A stretch of 47,375 nt of DNA from UJ101 sp047975265 (GTDB taxonomy: Bacteria > Bacteroidota > Bacteroidia > Flavobacteriales > UJ101). The notes under the pieces were generated by a model. The model saw only the letters and a program-made list of their open reading frames with translations, made no database searches and was not told where the DNA came from. The translations under genes were made by a program, and so were the position numbers. Shown here piece by piece: positions 35,101 to 43,613 of this stretch; the first letter of the stretch is position 1, and each line of letters opens with the position of its first letter. The DNA lies in contig JBKEDE010000040.1 of the NCBI GenBank assembly GCA_047975265.1, positions 1 through 47,375 of the forward strand, read 5' to 3'.

Positions 35101-35307
35101 ATTCAAGAGAAGAAAATTGATTTGGTCATCAATATTCCGAAAAATTTAACAAAAAAAGAATTAAACCGCGGTTATACCATAAGGCGTTCTTCCGTTGATT
35201 TTAATATCCCTTTAATTACCAATACACGATTGGCAAAATCATTTATTAAAAGTATTTGTGAATATACTCTAAAAGATTTGGAAATTGCCTCATGGGAAGA
35301 ATATTAA
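32101..35307 (+). CDS. carB: Carbamoyl-phosphate synthase large subunit
   Basis: 1068 residues, full length. Two homologous ATP-grasp halves (GSGALKIGEAGEFDYSGAQA and GSGVYRIGSSVEFDWCGVNA open them) and a C-terminal MGS-like allosteric region (about 930-1060). It makes carbamoyl phosphate for both arginine and pyrimidines. Placement inside an arginine operon ties it to arginine control, and pyrimidine supply would then need a second route or sufficient basal expression. Confidence 0.97.
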   Translation: MKQHIKKVLVIGSGALKIGEAGEFDYSGAQALKALREEGIQTVLINPNIATVQTSEEIANQIYFLPITPYFVEEVIKKEKPDGVLLAFGGQTALNCGVELYQNNIFQKYNVEILGTPVQAIIDSEDRDVFKAKMDEIDVDLAISDAAESLEEAYEVVDRIGFPVIVRAAFTLGGLGSGFANNKEELKDLVNKALSYSPQVLIEESLKGWKEVEYEVVRDDYNNCITVCNMENFDPIGIHTGESIVVAPSQTLTNSEYHKLREISIKIARHVGIIGECNVQFSLDPNSERYRVIEINARLSRSSALASKATGYPLAFVAAKLALGYGLFELKNSVTKTTPAYFEPALDYIVCKLPRWDLNKFYGVSKKIGSSMKSVGEVMAIGGSFEEVIQKGLRMLDNGLDGFINPYRTFKYDNLKQALTEPTDSRILAIATAFEQGFDRKTIHDLTKIDLWFLHKLERIFSIKNQLIKQKESLSKELLYEAKKAGFSDKQIGGLIFEENAHQDLLKVRSIRNQHNIIPYVRQIDTLAAEFPAKTNYLYLTYHAQKHDIEYENDGKSVITLGSGVYRIGSSVEFDWCGVNALQTINKEGFRSVMINYNPETVSTDYDICDRLYFDELTFERVLDIIELETPKGVIISMGGQIPNNLAMKLYHEKVTILGTTPNDIDNAENRHKFSSILDELSIDQPRWKELSSFDAVYSFADEVGFPLLIRPSYVLSGAAMNVVSNKEELEQFLALATDVSPDHPVVVSEFIEGAKEIEMDAVAKNGKIIDYAISEHVEFAGVHSGDATIMFPPQNVYVSTLRKIRVISAKIAKRFSISGPFNIQFLAKENDIKVIELNLRASRSFPFVSKVAKTNLIDTATQILLGKDISKKETNFWNLDYVGVKASQFSFHRLQGADPVLGVDMSSTGEVGCIGKTESEAILKSMLSVGQRIPKKNILISSGPVKSKVDLLESIKKLETNGYTIYATKGTHQFLIENGVNSRYLYWHDEDREDNVLRYIQEKKIDLVINIPKNLTKKELNRGYTIRRSSVDFNIPLITNTRLAKSFIKSICEYTLKDLEIASWEEY

Positions 35308-35331
35308 TAGCGATTAGTAAATATGTATAAA

Positions 35332-36279
35332 ATGAAAAGATTCACCAGTGTACACGACGTTCAAAATGTAGAAGATTTTGTACAAAAAGCACTTAAAATA
35401 AAACAAAATCCTTATGGTTTTCAACAATTTGGAAAAAATAAAACCATTGGTTGTGTATTCTTTAATCCCAGTCTCAGAACACGTTTGAGTAGTCAAAAAG
35501 CTGCTTTTCATTTAGGGGCTGATTGTTGGGTTTTGAATGTTGGTGCCGATTCTTGGAGGCTTGAAATGAATGATGGAACCGTTATGGAAAATACTCAAGA
35601 ACATGTTAAAGAAGCCATACAGGTCATGAGCGTTTACTGCGATTTATTAGCTGTAAGAACATTCCCATCACTCGAAAATAAAGAGGAAGATTATTCAGAA
35701 TACATTTTTAATAAAATTGTTGAAAATGCAACTGTTCCCGTTGTTAGTTTAGAAAGTGCAACCCGACATCCGTTACAATCGTTTGCCGATCTAATTACCA
35801 TTGAAGAACATCGACCAAAAAATAAAAAAGTAAAGGTTGTTTTAACTTGGGCTCCACATCCAAAACAGTTGCCCCAGTGCGTTGCTAATTCGTTTGCTGA
35901 ATGGGCACATCATATTCCAAATGCTGAATTTGTCATTACCCATCCTAAAGGTTACGAATTGGATGAAAAATTTACTCAAAACGCCCCTATTTTTTATAAT
36001 CAAGAAGAAGCTTATAAAGATGCCGATTTTATTTATGCTAAAAACTGGAGTTGCTATAAAGATTATGGTAAAATATTAACGGTAGATACCGATTGGATGA
36101 TTACAGCTGAAAAAATGAAACATACAAATAAAGGTAAATTCATGCATTGTTTGCCTATGCGACGTAATGTCATCGCTGATGATGAGGTAGTTGATTCGGA
36201 ACATTCCATTATTATTAAACAAGCAGAAAACCGTATTTATTCAGCTCAAACCGTATTTTTGGAGATGCTAAAATCATGA
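35332..36279 (+). CDS. argF': N-acylornithine carbamoyltransferase
   Basis: 315 residues from the second ATG (35332), whose N-terminus MKRFTSVHDV aligns with family starts; an ATG three codons earlier is also possible. Carbamoyl-phosphate loop NPSLRTR (45-51), HPLQ and HCLPMRRN are present. It belongs to the Bacteroidota/Xanthomonas group that carbamoylates N-succinyl- or N-acetylornithine, not ornithine. At the position that separates those substrates (Pro in the Bacteroides enzyme, Glu in the Xanthomonas enzyme, from memory), it has Gln89 in NTQEH, so the substrate is undecided. Confidence 0.88.
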   Translation: MKRFTSVHDVQNVEDFVQKALKIKQNPYGFQQFGKNKTIGCVFFNPSLRTRLSSQKAAFHLGADCWVLNVGADSWRLEMNDGTVMENTQEHVKEAIQVMSVYCDLLAVRTFPSLENKEEDYSEYIFNKIVENATVPVVSLESATRHPLQSFADLITIEEHRPKNKKVKVVLTWAPHPKQLPQCVANSFAEWAHHIPNAEFVITHPKGYELDEKFTQNAPIFYNQEEAYKDADFIYAKNWSCYKDYGKILTVDTDWMITAEKMKHTNKGKFMHCLPMRRNVIADDEVVDSEHSIIIKQAENRIYSAQTVFLEMLKS

Positions 36280-36327
36280 TAAATAAATTTAATATCCTTT
36301 TGAAAAACAAAGATTTTGTCAGAAATT

Positions 36328-37125
36328 ATGAATAAACAAGGTATAAAACAACCTATCACCATTCTTAAAATCGGCGGAAATGTTATTAACGATTCTGCCC
36401 TATTAGGAAATGTATTAGAAGATTTTTCTTCTATTAAAACACCAAAGATTTTAATTCACGGAGGAGGAAAAATTGCAGCAACATTATCTGAAAAATTAGG
36501 TATTGAAACGAAAATGCACGAAGGAAGACGCATAACGGACCAAAATACACTCGATATTGTTACGATGGTTTATGCCGGACTAATAAATAAGCGTATTGTA
36601 TCCTTACTTCAAAAAACCAATTGTAATGCTTTGGGCTTATCAGGAGCAGATGCCAATGCTATTCAAACGACAAAACGCCCTATAAACGATATCGATTATG
36701 GTTTTGTGGGCAATTTGAATATCAATGGTATTAATGAATCCTTTATAACTATGTTGTTAAATCATGATATAATACCTGTCTTTTGCGCCATTACTCATGA
36801 TAAAAAAGGACAACTTTTAAACACAAATGCTGACACGATTGCCTCCGGTATTGCCAATAAATTAGCCCAAAACTATGAAGTACGTCTTATTTATTGTTTT
36901 GAAAAAAAAGGGGTTTTACTTGATATTGAAAATGAAGACTCTTTTATACCTAAAATAACAACTGAAATATATCAAGATTTAAAAAAGAAAGGAATTATAT
37001 TTGAAGGAATGATCCCTAAACTTGATAACGCTTTTAACTCTATAAATCAAGGTGTTAAAGAAGTTATTTTATGCAATCCTTTTAATATAAAAACTTTAAA
37101 TGAAAAAACAATTTTATGTCTGTAA
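36328..37125 (+). CDS. argB: N-acetylglutamate kinase
   Basis: 265 residues from the ATG at 36328; four codons upstream a TTG is in frame. Amino-acid-kinase fold: KIGGNVI near the N-terminus, HGGGKIAATLSEKLGI and the distal GMIPKLDNAFNSI segment. It phosphorylates N-acylglutamate. The C-terminal 10 bp overlap argE, so the two are translationally coupled. Confidence 0.94.
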   Translation: MNKQGIKQPITILKIGGNVINDSALLGNVLEDFSSIKTPKILIHGGGKIAATLSEKLGIETKMHEGRRITDQNTLDIVTMVYAGLINKRIVSLLQKTNCNALGLSGADANAIQTTKRPINDIDYGFVGNLNINGINESFITMLLNHDIIPVFCAITHDKKGQLLNTNADTIASGIANKLAQNYEVRLIYCFEKKGVLLDIENEDSFIPKITTEIYQDLKKKGIIFEGMIPKLDNAFNSINQGVKEVILCNPFNIKTLNEKTILCL

Positions 37126-38186
37126 AACTTGAAAAAATAACTGATGATTGCATTCAATTATTATATAAAATGATTGCAACACCTTCATTTTCAAGAGAAG
37201 AAAATCATACTGCCGATTTATTATTTGCTTTTTTTGAAGATTATGGTTGTAATCCTAAACGGTTAAAAAATAATGTTTGGTGTGAAACTGAAAATTATGA
37301 TAAAGAAGTCCCTGTTATTTTATTAAACTCCCACCACGACACAGTTAAATTTGGAAGTGGCTGGCTAACCAACCCTCATACTCCTACACTTCAAGGAGAT
37401 AAGCTCATCGGGTTAGGAAGTAATGATGCCGGTGCTTCAGTAGTTTCTTTAATTGCCTCTTTTATTTATCTAAGCCAATTACCTTATTTGCCTTATAAAT
37501 TAATCATTGCTATTTCAGCAGAAGAAGAAGTATCAGGTAAAAACGGGATACAATTACTTTTACCTGAATTAGGTAAAATAGACTTAGGTATTGTAGGAGA
37601 ACCAACACAAATGCGAGGAGCTGTCGCCGAAAAAGGATTAATTGTCTTAGATTGTATTGCACATGGAAAGACCGGACACGCAGCACGTGAAGAAGGTGAA
37701 AATGCTTTGTACAAAGCCATGCAAGATATTTACTTCTTTCAAAATCATCCTTTCCAAAAAGAATCATCTATTCTTGGAAAAACAAAAATGACCGTTACTC
37801 AAATAGAAGCGGGTTCTCAACACAATGTAATTCCGGATCGTTGCCATTTCGTTGTCGATATTCGTACAAATGAATTATATCAAAACACAGAAGTTATTGA
37901 AGAGATAAAAAACCATATCCAATCAGAAATTACACCTCGCTCCTATCATTTAAATTCTTCACGAATTGACATAAAACACCCTTTGGTTAAAAAGTTAATT
38001 AAAATGGGAAGAGAAACTTATGGTTCACCTACTTTATCCGATCAGGCTTCTATGAATTTTCAAACCATTAAAATAGGTCCCGGTATGAGTGCCCGTTCTC
38101 ACACTCCCAACGAATTTATTTTTTTAAATGAAATCAGGGAAGGAATTCGATTATATGTTGAATTATTGGAAGATTTTAAGTTTTAG
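37116..38186 (+). CDS. argE: M20-family N-acylornithine/N-acylcitrulline deacylase
   Basis: 356 residues. The metal-binding set of M20 peptidases is complete: His in SHHDTVKF, Asp in GSNDAGASV, the EE pair in SAEEEVSG, Asp/Glu in GEPTQM, and His in ARSHTPNEF. With an N-acylornithine carbamoyltransferase in the operon, the likely substrate is N-acylcitrulline, yielding citrulline for ArgG. No argH follows. Its TAG stop overlaps the stop of the convergent gene. Confidence 0.9.
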   Translation: MSVKLEKITDDCIQLLYKMIATPSFSREENHTADLLFAFFEDYGCNPKRLKNNVWCETENYDKEVPVILLNSHHDTVKFGSGWLTNPHTPTLQGDKLIGLGSNDAGASVVSLIASFIYLSQLPYLPYKLIIAISAEEEVSGKNGIQLLLPELGKIDLGIVGEPTQMRGAVAEKGLIVLDCIAHGKTGHAAREEGENALYKAMQDIYFFQNHPFQKESSILGKTKMTVTQIEAGSQHNVIPDRCHFVVDIRTNELYQNTEVIEEIKNHIQSEITPRSYHLNSSRIDIKHPLVKKLIKMGRETYGSPTLSDQASMNFQTIKIGPGMSARSHTPNEFIFLNEIREGIRLYVELLEDFKF

Positions 38187-38767
38187 GATAACAAAGATAT
38201 AATTTCTTTTAAAGTCGTTTTACCTTTATCTTTATTAAACCATTTTTGAACATCATTTACAAAATCTGCTTTTGAATATTGGTCATTTGCTTTAAACTCA
38301 GCGGTTAATTTCATTAATTCTTTTGGACGAGGTCCCCAATTTTCTATAATTTCATAATTTTTGATAATTAATACTTTGGGGATAGACCGAGTTCCATTTG
38401 TTTGAAATTCATCCATTAATTCTAAATTTTCATCTCTTAAAATAATTTTCAAATCGATAAATGATGATGCTAATTCTAAATTTCTTAAAATAGGTAAAAC
38501 TTGTGAAGCATCTCCACACCATCCTTCTGTAAGAACCAACAAGGTATAATGATTTTTCTTTTCATTAATTTTAGAAATAATTTTAGGGGAAATTTTAATC
38601 GTTTTTAATAACCGATTCATTCGAACTAAATTAAGTTCTGTATAATTCAAAAGTGTTGTATCTTTTTGTTTATTTGTAGTAGTTTTTTGATGTAAAAGTT
38701 TTGTTGTCAGATCAGTGAAATCATCAAAATCAACGCCTTTCTTTAAATAATAAATCAGTTCTTTCAT
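38183..38767 (-). CDS. Thioredoxin-like protein (Thioredoxin_9 type) with a single active-site Cys
   Basis: 194 residues. A thioredoxin-like domain from about residue 70 has TEGWCGDASQVLPIL, so the usual CxxC is CGDA and lacks the resolving cysteine. The cis-Pro region is in RSIPKVLII. There is no signal peptide, so it is cytoplasmic. A single Cys fits a monothiol exchange or a non-redox role. The function is unknown. It ends on top of the argE stop codon, with no room for a terminator. Confidence 0.8.
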   Translation of the reverse strand: MKELIYYLKKGVDFDDFTDLTTKLLHQKTTTNKQKDTTLLNYTELNLVRMNRLLKTIKISPKIISKINEKKNHYTLLVLTEGWCGDASQVLPILRNLELASSFIDLKIILRDENLELMDEFQTNGTRSIPKVLIIKNYEIIENWGPRPKELMKLTAEFKANDQYSKADFVNDVQKWFNKDKGKTTLKEIISLLS

Positions 38768-38788
38768 TTATTTTTATACAAAATATTT

Positions 38789-39298
38789 TTATAAATCCAA
38801 ATCATCAATATTATCGAAAGAAGAAAAATCGTCGTCATCATCAAATTCTTCTTCTAAATCAAAATTTTCTTCAATAGAAGTCGAAGTAAACTTTTTTTTA
38901 GGAGCTTCGTTTAGCATTTTACCTACCGATGTAATAACTTTTGGATAATTTCGGGAATGATCATTTTCCCGAACCTCAACCAATTCTACAAAAAATGTCC
39001 AATAATTAAACAAATCATAGACATAAATAAATTTATCTCCTACATCATCGGCTAAGTCTTCAATTAAGGTCTGATTCATCACATAAGAATTAGGAATTCC
39101 CATATCCATTTGAACAATTTCTTCACCTTGTTTCCAATCATCATCACTTATATAAAAAGTTGCCATTTCCTGACCATCAAATCCAAAGGCTTTATATATT
39201 CCTTTGTGAAAACTTTCAAAACTTTGAGAATCTAAAATTTCAATATCTCTAAAAATATCTTCTTTGGAATCGAGTATGACTCTAAATTTGAATATCAT
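38789..39298 (-). CDS. pRiA4b ORF-3-like protein
   Basis: 169 residues from the ATG at 39298 (a TTG lies two codons upstream). The N-terminal 130 residues (FKFRVILDSKEDIFRDIEIL, then FHKGIYKAFGF) match the plasmid pRiA4b ORF-3 family, common in Flavobacteriia and of unknown function. The last about 25 residues are strongly acidic (EEEFDDDDDFSSF), as in many members. Probably co-transcribed with the thioredoxin-like gene 21 bp downstream. Confidence 0.75.
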   Translation of the reverse strand: MIFKFRVILDSKEDIFRDIEILDSQSFESFHKGIYKAFGFDGQEMATFYISDDDWKQGEEIVQMDMGIPNSYVMNQTLIEDLADDVGDKFIYVYDLFNYWTFFVELVEVRENDHSRNYPKVITSVGKMLNEAPKKKFTSTSIEENFDLEEEFDDDDDFSSFDNIDDLDL

Positions 39299-39358
39299 TT
39301 GCAATATTTTTATTTACGTCATAAATGTAAATAAAGATTTTTAAAGTTTTGAAAAAAA

Positions 39359-41746
39359 TTATATATTAAGTGGAATATTTATTTTGATTATAAAATTTCT
39401 TCCCATATTAAAAACACCCGTTTTCCCATTTAAAGGATTAATTCCCAAATACTTCAACCGACTCAAATGGCTTTGGTAAGTTATATCAAATAAATTTTCT
39501 CCTCCTAACATTAGGTGGAACAATTCCTTTCCTTTTTTGCTTTGAAAAGTAGTTGAGATGCCTGCATGAGCTAAAGTATAAGAATTTGTCGGCGTTTCGG
39601 TTTGATATAATGTATAGGCTTGATTTTGATTCATATAATGACGAATCCCTGCTGTAAAAGACCATTTTTTTATTAATTTATCAGGATGAAAAAACAATTC
39701 AATTTCTGATTGTAACTTATTAGCCGGTATATTAGGAACGTATTTAGAAGCTGTATTTTCATAACGTTTAAACTGAGCATTGACCATAGCAAAACTATTT
39801 TTCCAATGAAACCATTTTATTATTTTCGGATGAATATTTAATAAAAACTCACCGCCATAAAAACGGGCATCTTGCTGTTGGTATTGAAAAACCTCAAATC
39901 CATCGACCAAAATAGGGTTGTTTTGCTGGTCAATCATCTTTTCCAAGTAAATAAAATCTTGGTAATTTGTATAAAAAACAGAAGTTTCAAAACTAAAGTT
40001 ACGGTTGGTAAAAATAAGACTTCCATCAAGCTGTAAAGCATTTTCTATATCTAAATCAGGGTTTCCTCTTTCATAACGAAGACTTCCATGATGAATTCCG
40101 TTTGCTGTTAGCTCTAAAGCCGTAGGTGCACGAAAACTTTTTCCCAAACTGGCTTTTAACGTAATATTTTTTATTAAATGATGACTGATACCCAACGATC
40201 CGCTCAAATTATTGAATGAAGTTTCTAATGCTGTAAATCCCGGTTCAAAAACATGTTGATGGTGGTGGTGGTTTTCCACTTCCATTGCTTTGCTGTTAAT
40301 TTTCCGATAATCCCAACGAATACCGGCGTTGATCAATGTTTTTGACCACTTTTTTTCAGCATAGGCAAAAGCTCCAAAATCATATAAATTGTAATTAGAA
40401 ATAAGGTGTTCTTCTCCTATAGATTCATTTTCTTGAAACATTCCATTGATTCCCCACGTTGTTTTTAAGTGTTTGGTTTCGCTTAAAAACCATTTTATAT
40501 CATAATTGTATGTATGTAATCGCATATTTAAAGCCGGTTGATTAGGTTCTTTGCCAGCATCGTGTAATTCAAATTCTTTCCGACTGTTTTGTTGATAAGC
40601 AAAATTGAATGCTAATTTTGATTTGGGCAAAAATACATTTTGTTTTAATTGAGCTTTAAAATGATTTAATCGTTGGTACGGAAAATGAATTGTATAATCT
40701 TCTAAATCAGTAGCAGGAACTTCTACTAATTGATTTCCTTGAATGATGTGTGTTAAAAAGTTTCCATTTTCATCTCGTTCTCCTTCTATTATCCCTAAAT
40801 TTTGATGAAAATTACTCACAAAAAAATGCATGTTTCCCCAATCATAATTTTTACCTATACTCCCGCTAAAATTCAAATTTCGAAAACCTGAATTGAAAAC
40901 CCGACCATCGTCATCATTTTTATAATTTGCGGCTTCAACACCTGAAATAGTCCAATCCCAAAAAATACCTTGTAACATTCCCGCATTATCCAATGAAAAT
41001 TGACGTTGTTTATTATTAGTGAAATAAGCTGAATTCAAATTCCACTTGATTTCTCCTTCATGTAAATGTTTCTCCGTATTAAAATTGATAATACCCCCTA
41101 AAGCATCTGAGCCATACATAAGACTGGCCGGTCCTTTGATTATTTGAACTTTTTCGATAGCCTGCCCATCCATTTGAACACCATGTTCTGCTCCCCACTG
41201 CTGTTCTTCTTGGCGGATTCCATTTTGAGAAATTAAAATATGATTACTTCCCAGACCCCGTATAATAGGCTTTGAAATACCGATTCCTGAGCTTAAATTT
41301 TCTATTCCCGGCGTTTCCGATAGTGTTTCAATAATATTAGATTGAGTACTTTTCATTAGTTGTTCTTTTGAAACAGTAGCTCCAGAAAGTGGACTCAATA
41401 TTTTTTTTGAGTTGGAAATTCCTGTAAAAATAACTTCATCAATATGGTGTTCGTCATCATTTTTTAAAATAATAATCCATTCTTTTTGAGTGTTATTTAG
41501 TTCAATAATTTGGGTTGAATAACCTTCTTTTGAAACGGTAAACCAATGATTTCCAGATGGAATCGAAATTGCAAAACGTCCATTGGCAAGTGTTTTGACT
41601 CCTTTGTGTAATTCATCGGAATAAATATGAACTCCTGATAACGGTGCTTCTGTTTCGTTCTTAATAATTCCGGTTATTTTTTGAGTGTTTTGTGCAAAAA
41701 TAAATTGAATGCTGAAAAACAGCAAAATATTATATAATGATTTCAT
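39359..41746 (-). CDS. TonB-dependent outer-membrane receptor
   Basis: 795 residues. A signal peptide (to about residue 18) is followed by a carboxypeptidase-regulatory-like domain (about 22-95), a plug (about 110-225, KIQ-like QIIKGPASLMYGSDALGGII in part), and a 22-strand barrel to the C-terminus. A His-rich loop (ENHHHHQHVFEP, about residue 485) and the neighbouring small His/Cys protein suggest metal or metallophore uptake. Divergent context has a perfect inverted repeat upstream. The ligand is inferred, not proven. Confidence 0.87.
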   Translation of the reverse strand: MKSLYNILLFFSIQFIFAQNTQKITGIIKNETEAPLSGVHIYSDELHKGVKTLANGRFAISIPSGNHWFTVSKEGYSTQIIELNNTQKEWIIILKNDDEHHIDEVIFTGISNSKKILSPLSGATVSKEQLMKSTQSNIIETLSETPGIENLSSGIGISKPIIRGLGSNHILISQNGIRQEEQQWGAEHGVQMDGQAIEKVQIIKGPASLMYGSDALGGIINFNTEKHLHEGEIKWNLNSAYFTNNKQRQFSLDNAGMLQGIFWDWTISGVEAANYKNDDDGRVFNSGFRNLNFSGSIGKNYDWGNMHFFVSNFHQNLGIIEGERDENGNFLTHIIQGNQLVEVPATDLEDYTIHFPYQRLNHFKAQLKQNVFLPKSKLAFNFAYQQNSRKEFELHDAGKEPNQPALNMRLHTYNYDIKWFLSETKHLKTTWGINGMFQENESIGEEHLISNYNLYDFGAFAYAEKKWSKTLINAGIRWDYRKINSKAMEVENHHHHQHVFEPGFTALETSFNNLSGSLGISHHLIKNITLKASLGKSFRAPTALELTANGIHHGSLRYERGNPDLDIENALQLDGSLIFTNRNFSFETSVFYTNYQDFIYLEKMIDQQNNPILVDGFEVFQYQQQDARFYGGEFLLNIHPKIIKWFHWKNSFAMVNAQFKRYENTASKYVPNIPANKLQSEIELFFHPDKLIKKWSFTAGIRHYMNQNQAYTLYQTETPTNSYTLAHAGISTTFQSKKGKELFHLMLGGENLFDITYQSHLSRLKYLGINPLNGKTGVFNMGRNFIIKINIPLNI

Positions 41747-41779
41747 GTTTAATTTTTATTGTCATAAATAATAAGGTGG

Positions 41780-41808
41780 TTGATTAATCATTTTTGTAAA
41801 TTAATCAA
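41780..41808. promoter_or_regulatory. Perfect inverted repeat upstream of the TonB receptor
   Basis: TTGATTAAT (41780-41788) and ATTAATCAA (41800-41808) are perfect 9-bp arms with an 11-bp spacer, 34 bp from the receptor ATG. There is no T run beyond it, so an operator is more likely than a terminator. Confidence 0.5.
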
Positions 41809-41889
41809 TACTTTTGTAGATATATTTCATTGAATATCAATTTAATATATAAAAGTCGTAATAAACAAGTTTAAAACGAGATAAAAAAA

Positions 41890-42198
41890 TTAAGTAAAAT
41901 AAACAGGAGGTCCTCTAAGAAAAAGAATTTCTTCTGGTATTAAATCATAAAGATTTGTATGGATAAAAACTATTTTTTCATGAAAAATAACTGTTTCAAC
42001 TGTTTTGACTACCGAAATAGGATTGTTTTCTATAAAATGATTTTGTGAATAGATAAAGCATAAATGACATTCTTGTGTAGGTGGTGTATCATCGTGTTGA
42101 TGTTCCATTTGATGAAAAGAAATCATCAAAATTTGCATCCACAAGAGCAAAACTCCGAAAATACTTAAAAATGGATGTATTTTTTTTTCTTTATTCAT
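41890..42198 (-). CDS. Small His/Cys-containing membrane-associated protein
   Basis: 102 residues. One N-terminal hydrophobic segment (LSIFGVLLLWMQILMI), then a His-rich patch (HQMEHQHDD), ECHLC and a C-terminal FLRGPP. The layout recalls DUF2946-like small proteins seen beside TonB receptors and metal transporters. Probably binds a transition metal at the envelope. It overlaps the CCA gene by 8 bp and precedes the TonB receptor gene, so the three may be co-transcribed. Confidence 0.55.
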   Translation of the reverse strand: MNKEKKIHPFLSIFGVLLLWMQILMISFHQMEHQHDDTPPTQECHLCFIYSQNHFIENNPISVVKTVETVIFHEKIVFIHTNLYDLIPEEILFLRGPPVYFT

Positions 42199-43609
42199 GA
42201 ATAACCAAACCTAATTGTTTTCCTTTCTTTATCATATAGGCTTTTGCCGCTTCATATTCATTAGGAATTATTCCTGTCAGAATAGCATCTTTTATTGCAT
42301 TTTTAATGATTCCTATTTCTTTTCCGGGCTGAATATCAAAGGTTTTGATAATTTCCTGTCCTGTGATAGGCGGTTGGAAGTTTCGAATCCGATCTCGTTC
42401 TTCAACTTGCTTTATTTTTTCTTTAACACGTTTGAAATTATTCTGATAACGATCCTGTTTTTTAGGATTTTTAGTTGTGATATCTGCATTGCAAAGAATA
42501 AAAAGGTCTTCAATATCATCGTCTGCATCAAACAATAAACGACGTATGGCAGAATCCGTTACTTCATTTTCAACCAAAGAGATAGGACGCGAACTCATCA
42601 TGACTATTTTCTTAATATATTTTAATTTATTTCCCAAAGGAAGCTTTAAACGTCTGAATATTTTAGAAATCATCTTACCTCCAATAAATTCATGATTGTG
42701 AAAAGTCCAACCGATTTTTGAATCGTATCGTTTTGTAGGAGCTTTTCCTATATCATGTAAAAGAGCTGCCCAACGCAACCAAAGATTCTCTGTATTAGGC
42801 GCAATATTATCCACAACTTCTAAAGTGTGCCAAAAATTATCTTTGTGTGTTTTTCCGTCAATTTCATCAATTCCTTGCAAATCAGTAACTTCAGGTAAAA
42901 TATATTCCAATAAACCGGATTTGAATAATAAAGTTAATCCAATAGAAGGTTTCTCTGTAAGCATTATTTTATTAAACTCGTCCATAATTCGTTCTATCGA
43001 GATAATCTTTATACGTTCTTTGTTACGTTGTATTGCTTGAAATGAATCTTTTTCGATATTAAAATCAAGTTGAGTTGCAAAACGAATGGCACGCATCATT
43101 CGAAGAGGATCATCAGAATAAGTTATATCTGCATCCAAAGGTGTTTTTATCAGTTTTTCTTTTAAATGTTTGACTCCTCCAAAAGGGTCTATCAATTCAC
43201 CAAAATTATAATCATTTAATGATATTGCCATGGCATTAATAGTAAAATCACGGCGATTTTGATCGTCTTCCAAAGTACCATTTTCTACAATAGGTTTTCG
43301 GGAATCGCTACGATATGATTCCTTTCGAGCTCCCACAAACTCAATATGCATTCCTTTAAATCGAAGCATGGCTGTTCCAAATCGTCTAAAAATTTTAACT
43401 TCGGGTTTTGTGGGGAGCGATTGAGCTACTTTTAGGGCAAGTTTAACTCCACTGTCCTTGGCTACAATATCAATATCTTTTTTAACTTCTCTTTTTAATA
43501 AAAAATCACGTACAAATCCACCAATTACATAGCTCTCAGTAGAAATTTCCAAAGAAGCTTTTTTGACATAAGTAAAAATAGAATCTGCTACGGCATGCTT
43601 TAAATTCAT
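42191..43609 (-). CDS. cca: CCA tRNA nucleotidyltransferase with HD domain
   Basis: 472 residues. Class II nucleotidyltransferase signature GGFVRDFLL with DxD in DIDIV, then RRDFTINAMA, the RNA-binding head, and an HD domain (LLHDIGKAP). It adds or repairs the 3' CCA of tRNAs; the HD domain may hydrolyse 2',3'-cyclic phosphates, as in other HD-containing members. It starts 5 bp after the tsaC stop. Confidence 0.93.
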   Translation of the reverse strand: MNLKHAVADSIFTYVKKASLEISTESYVIGGFVRDFLLKREVKKDIDIVAKDSGVKLALKVAQSLPTKPEVKIFRRFGTAMLRFKGMHIEFVGARKESYRSDSRKPIVENGTLEDDQNRRDFTINAMAISLNDYNFGELIDPFGGVKHLKEKLIKTPLDADITYSDDPLRMMRAIRFATQLDFNIEKDSFQAIQRNKERIKIISIERIMDEFNKIMLTEKPSIGLTLLFKSGLLEYILPEVTDLQGIDEIDGKTHKDNFWHTLEVVDNIAPNTENLWLRWAALLHDIGKAPTKRYDSKIGWTFHNHEFIGGKMISKIFRRLKLPLGNKLKYIKKIVMMSSRPISLVENEVTDSAIRRLLFDADDDIEDLFILCNADITTKNPKKQDRYQNNFKRVKEKIKQVEERDRIRNFQPPITGQEIIKTFDIQPGKEIGIIKNAIKDAILTGIIPNEYEAAKAYMIKKGKQLGLVIHE

Positions 43610-43613
43610 ATGC

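Noticed and set aside
36310..36328. TTG start for argB at 36316
   Set aside because: The ATG at 36328 gives a normal N-terminus; the TTG adds four residues without support.
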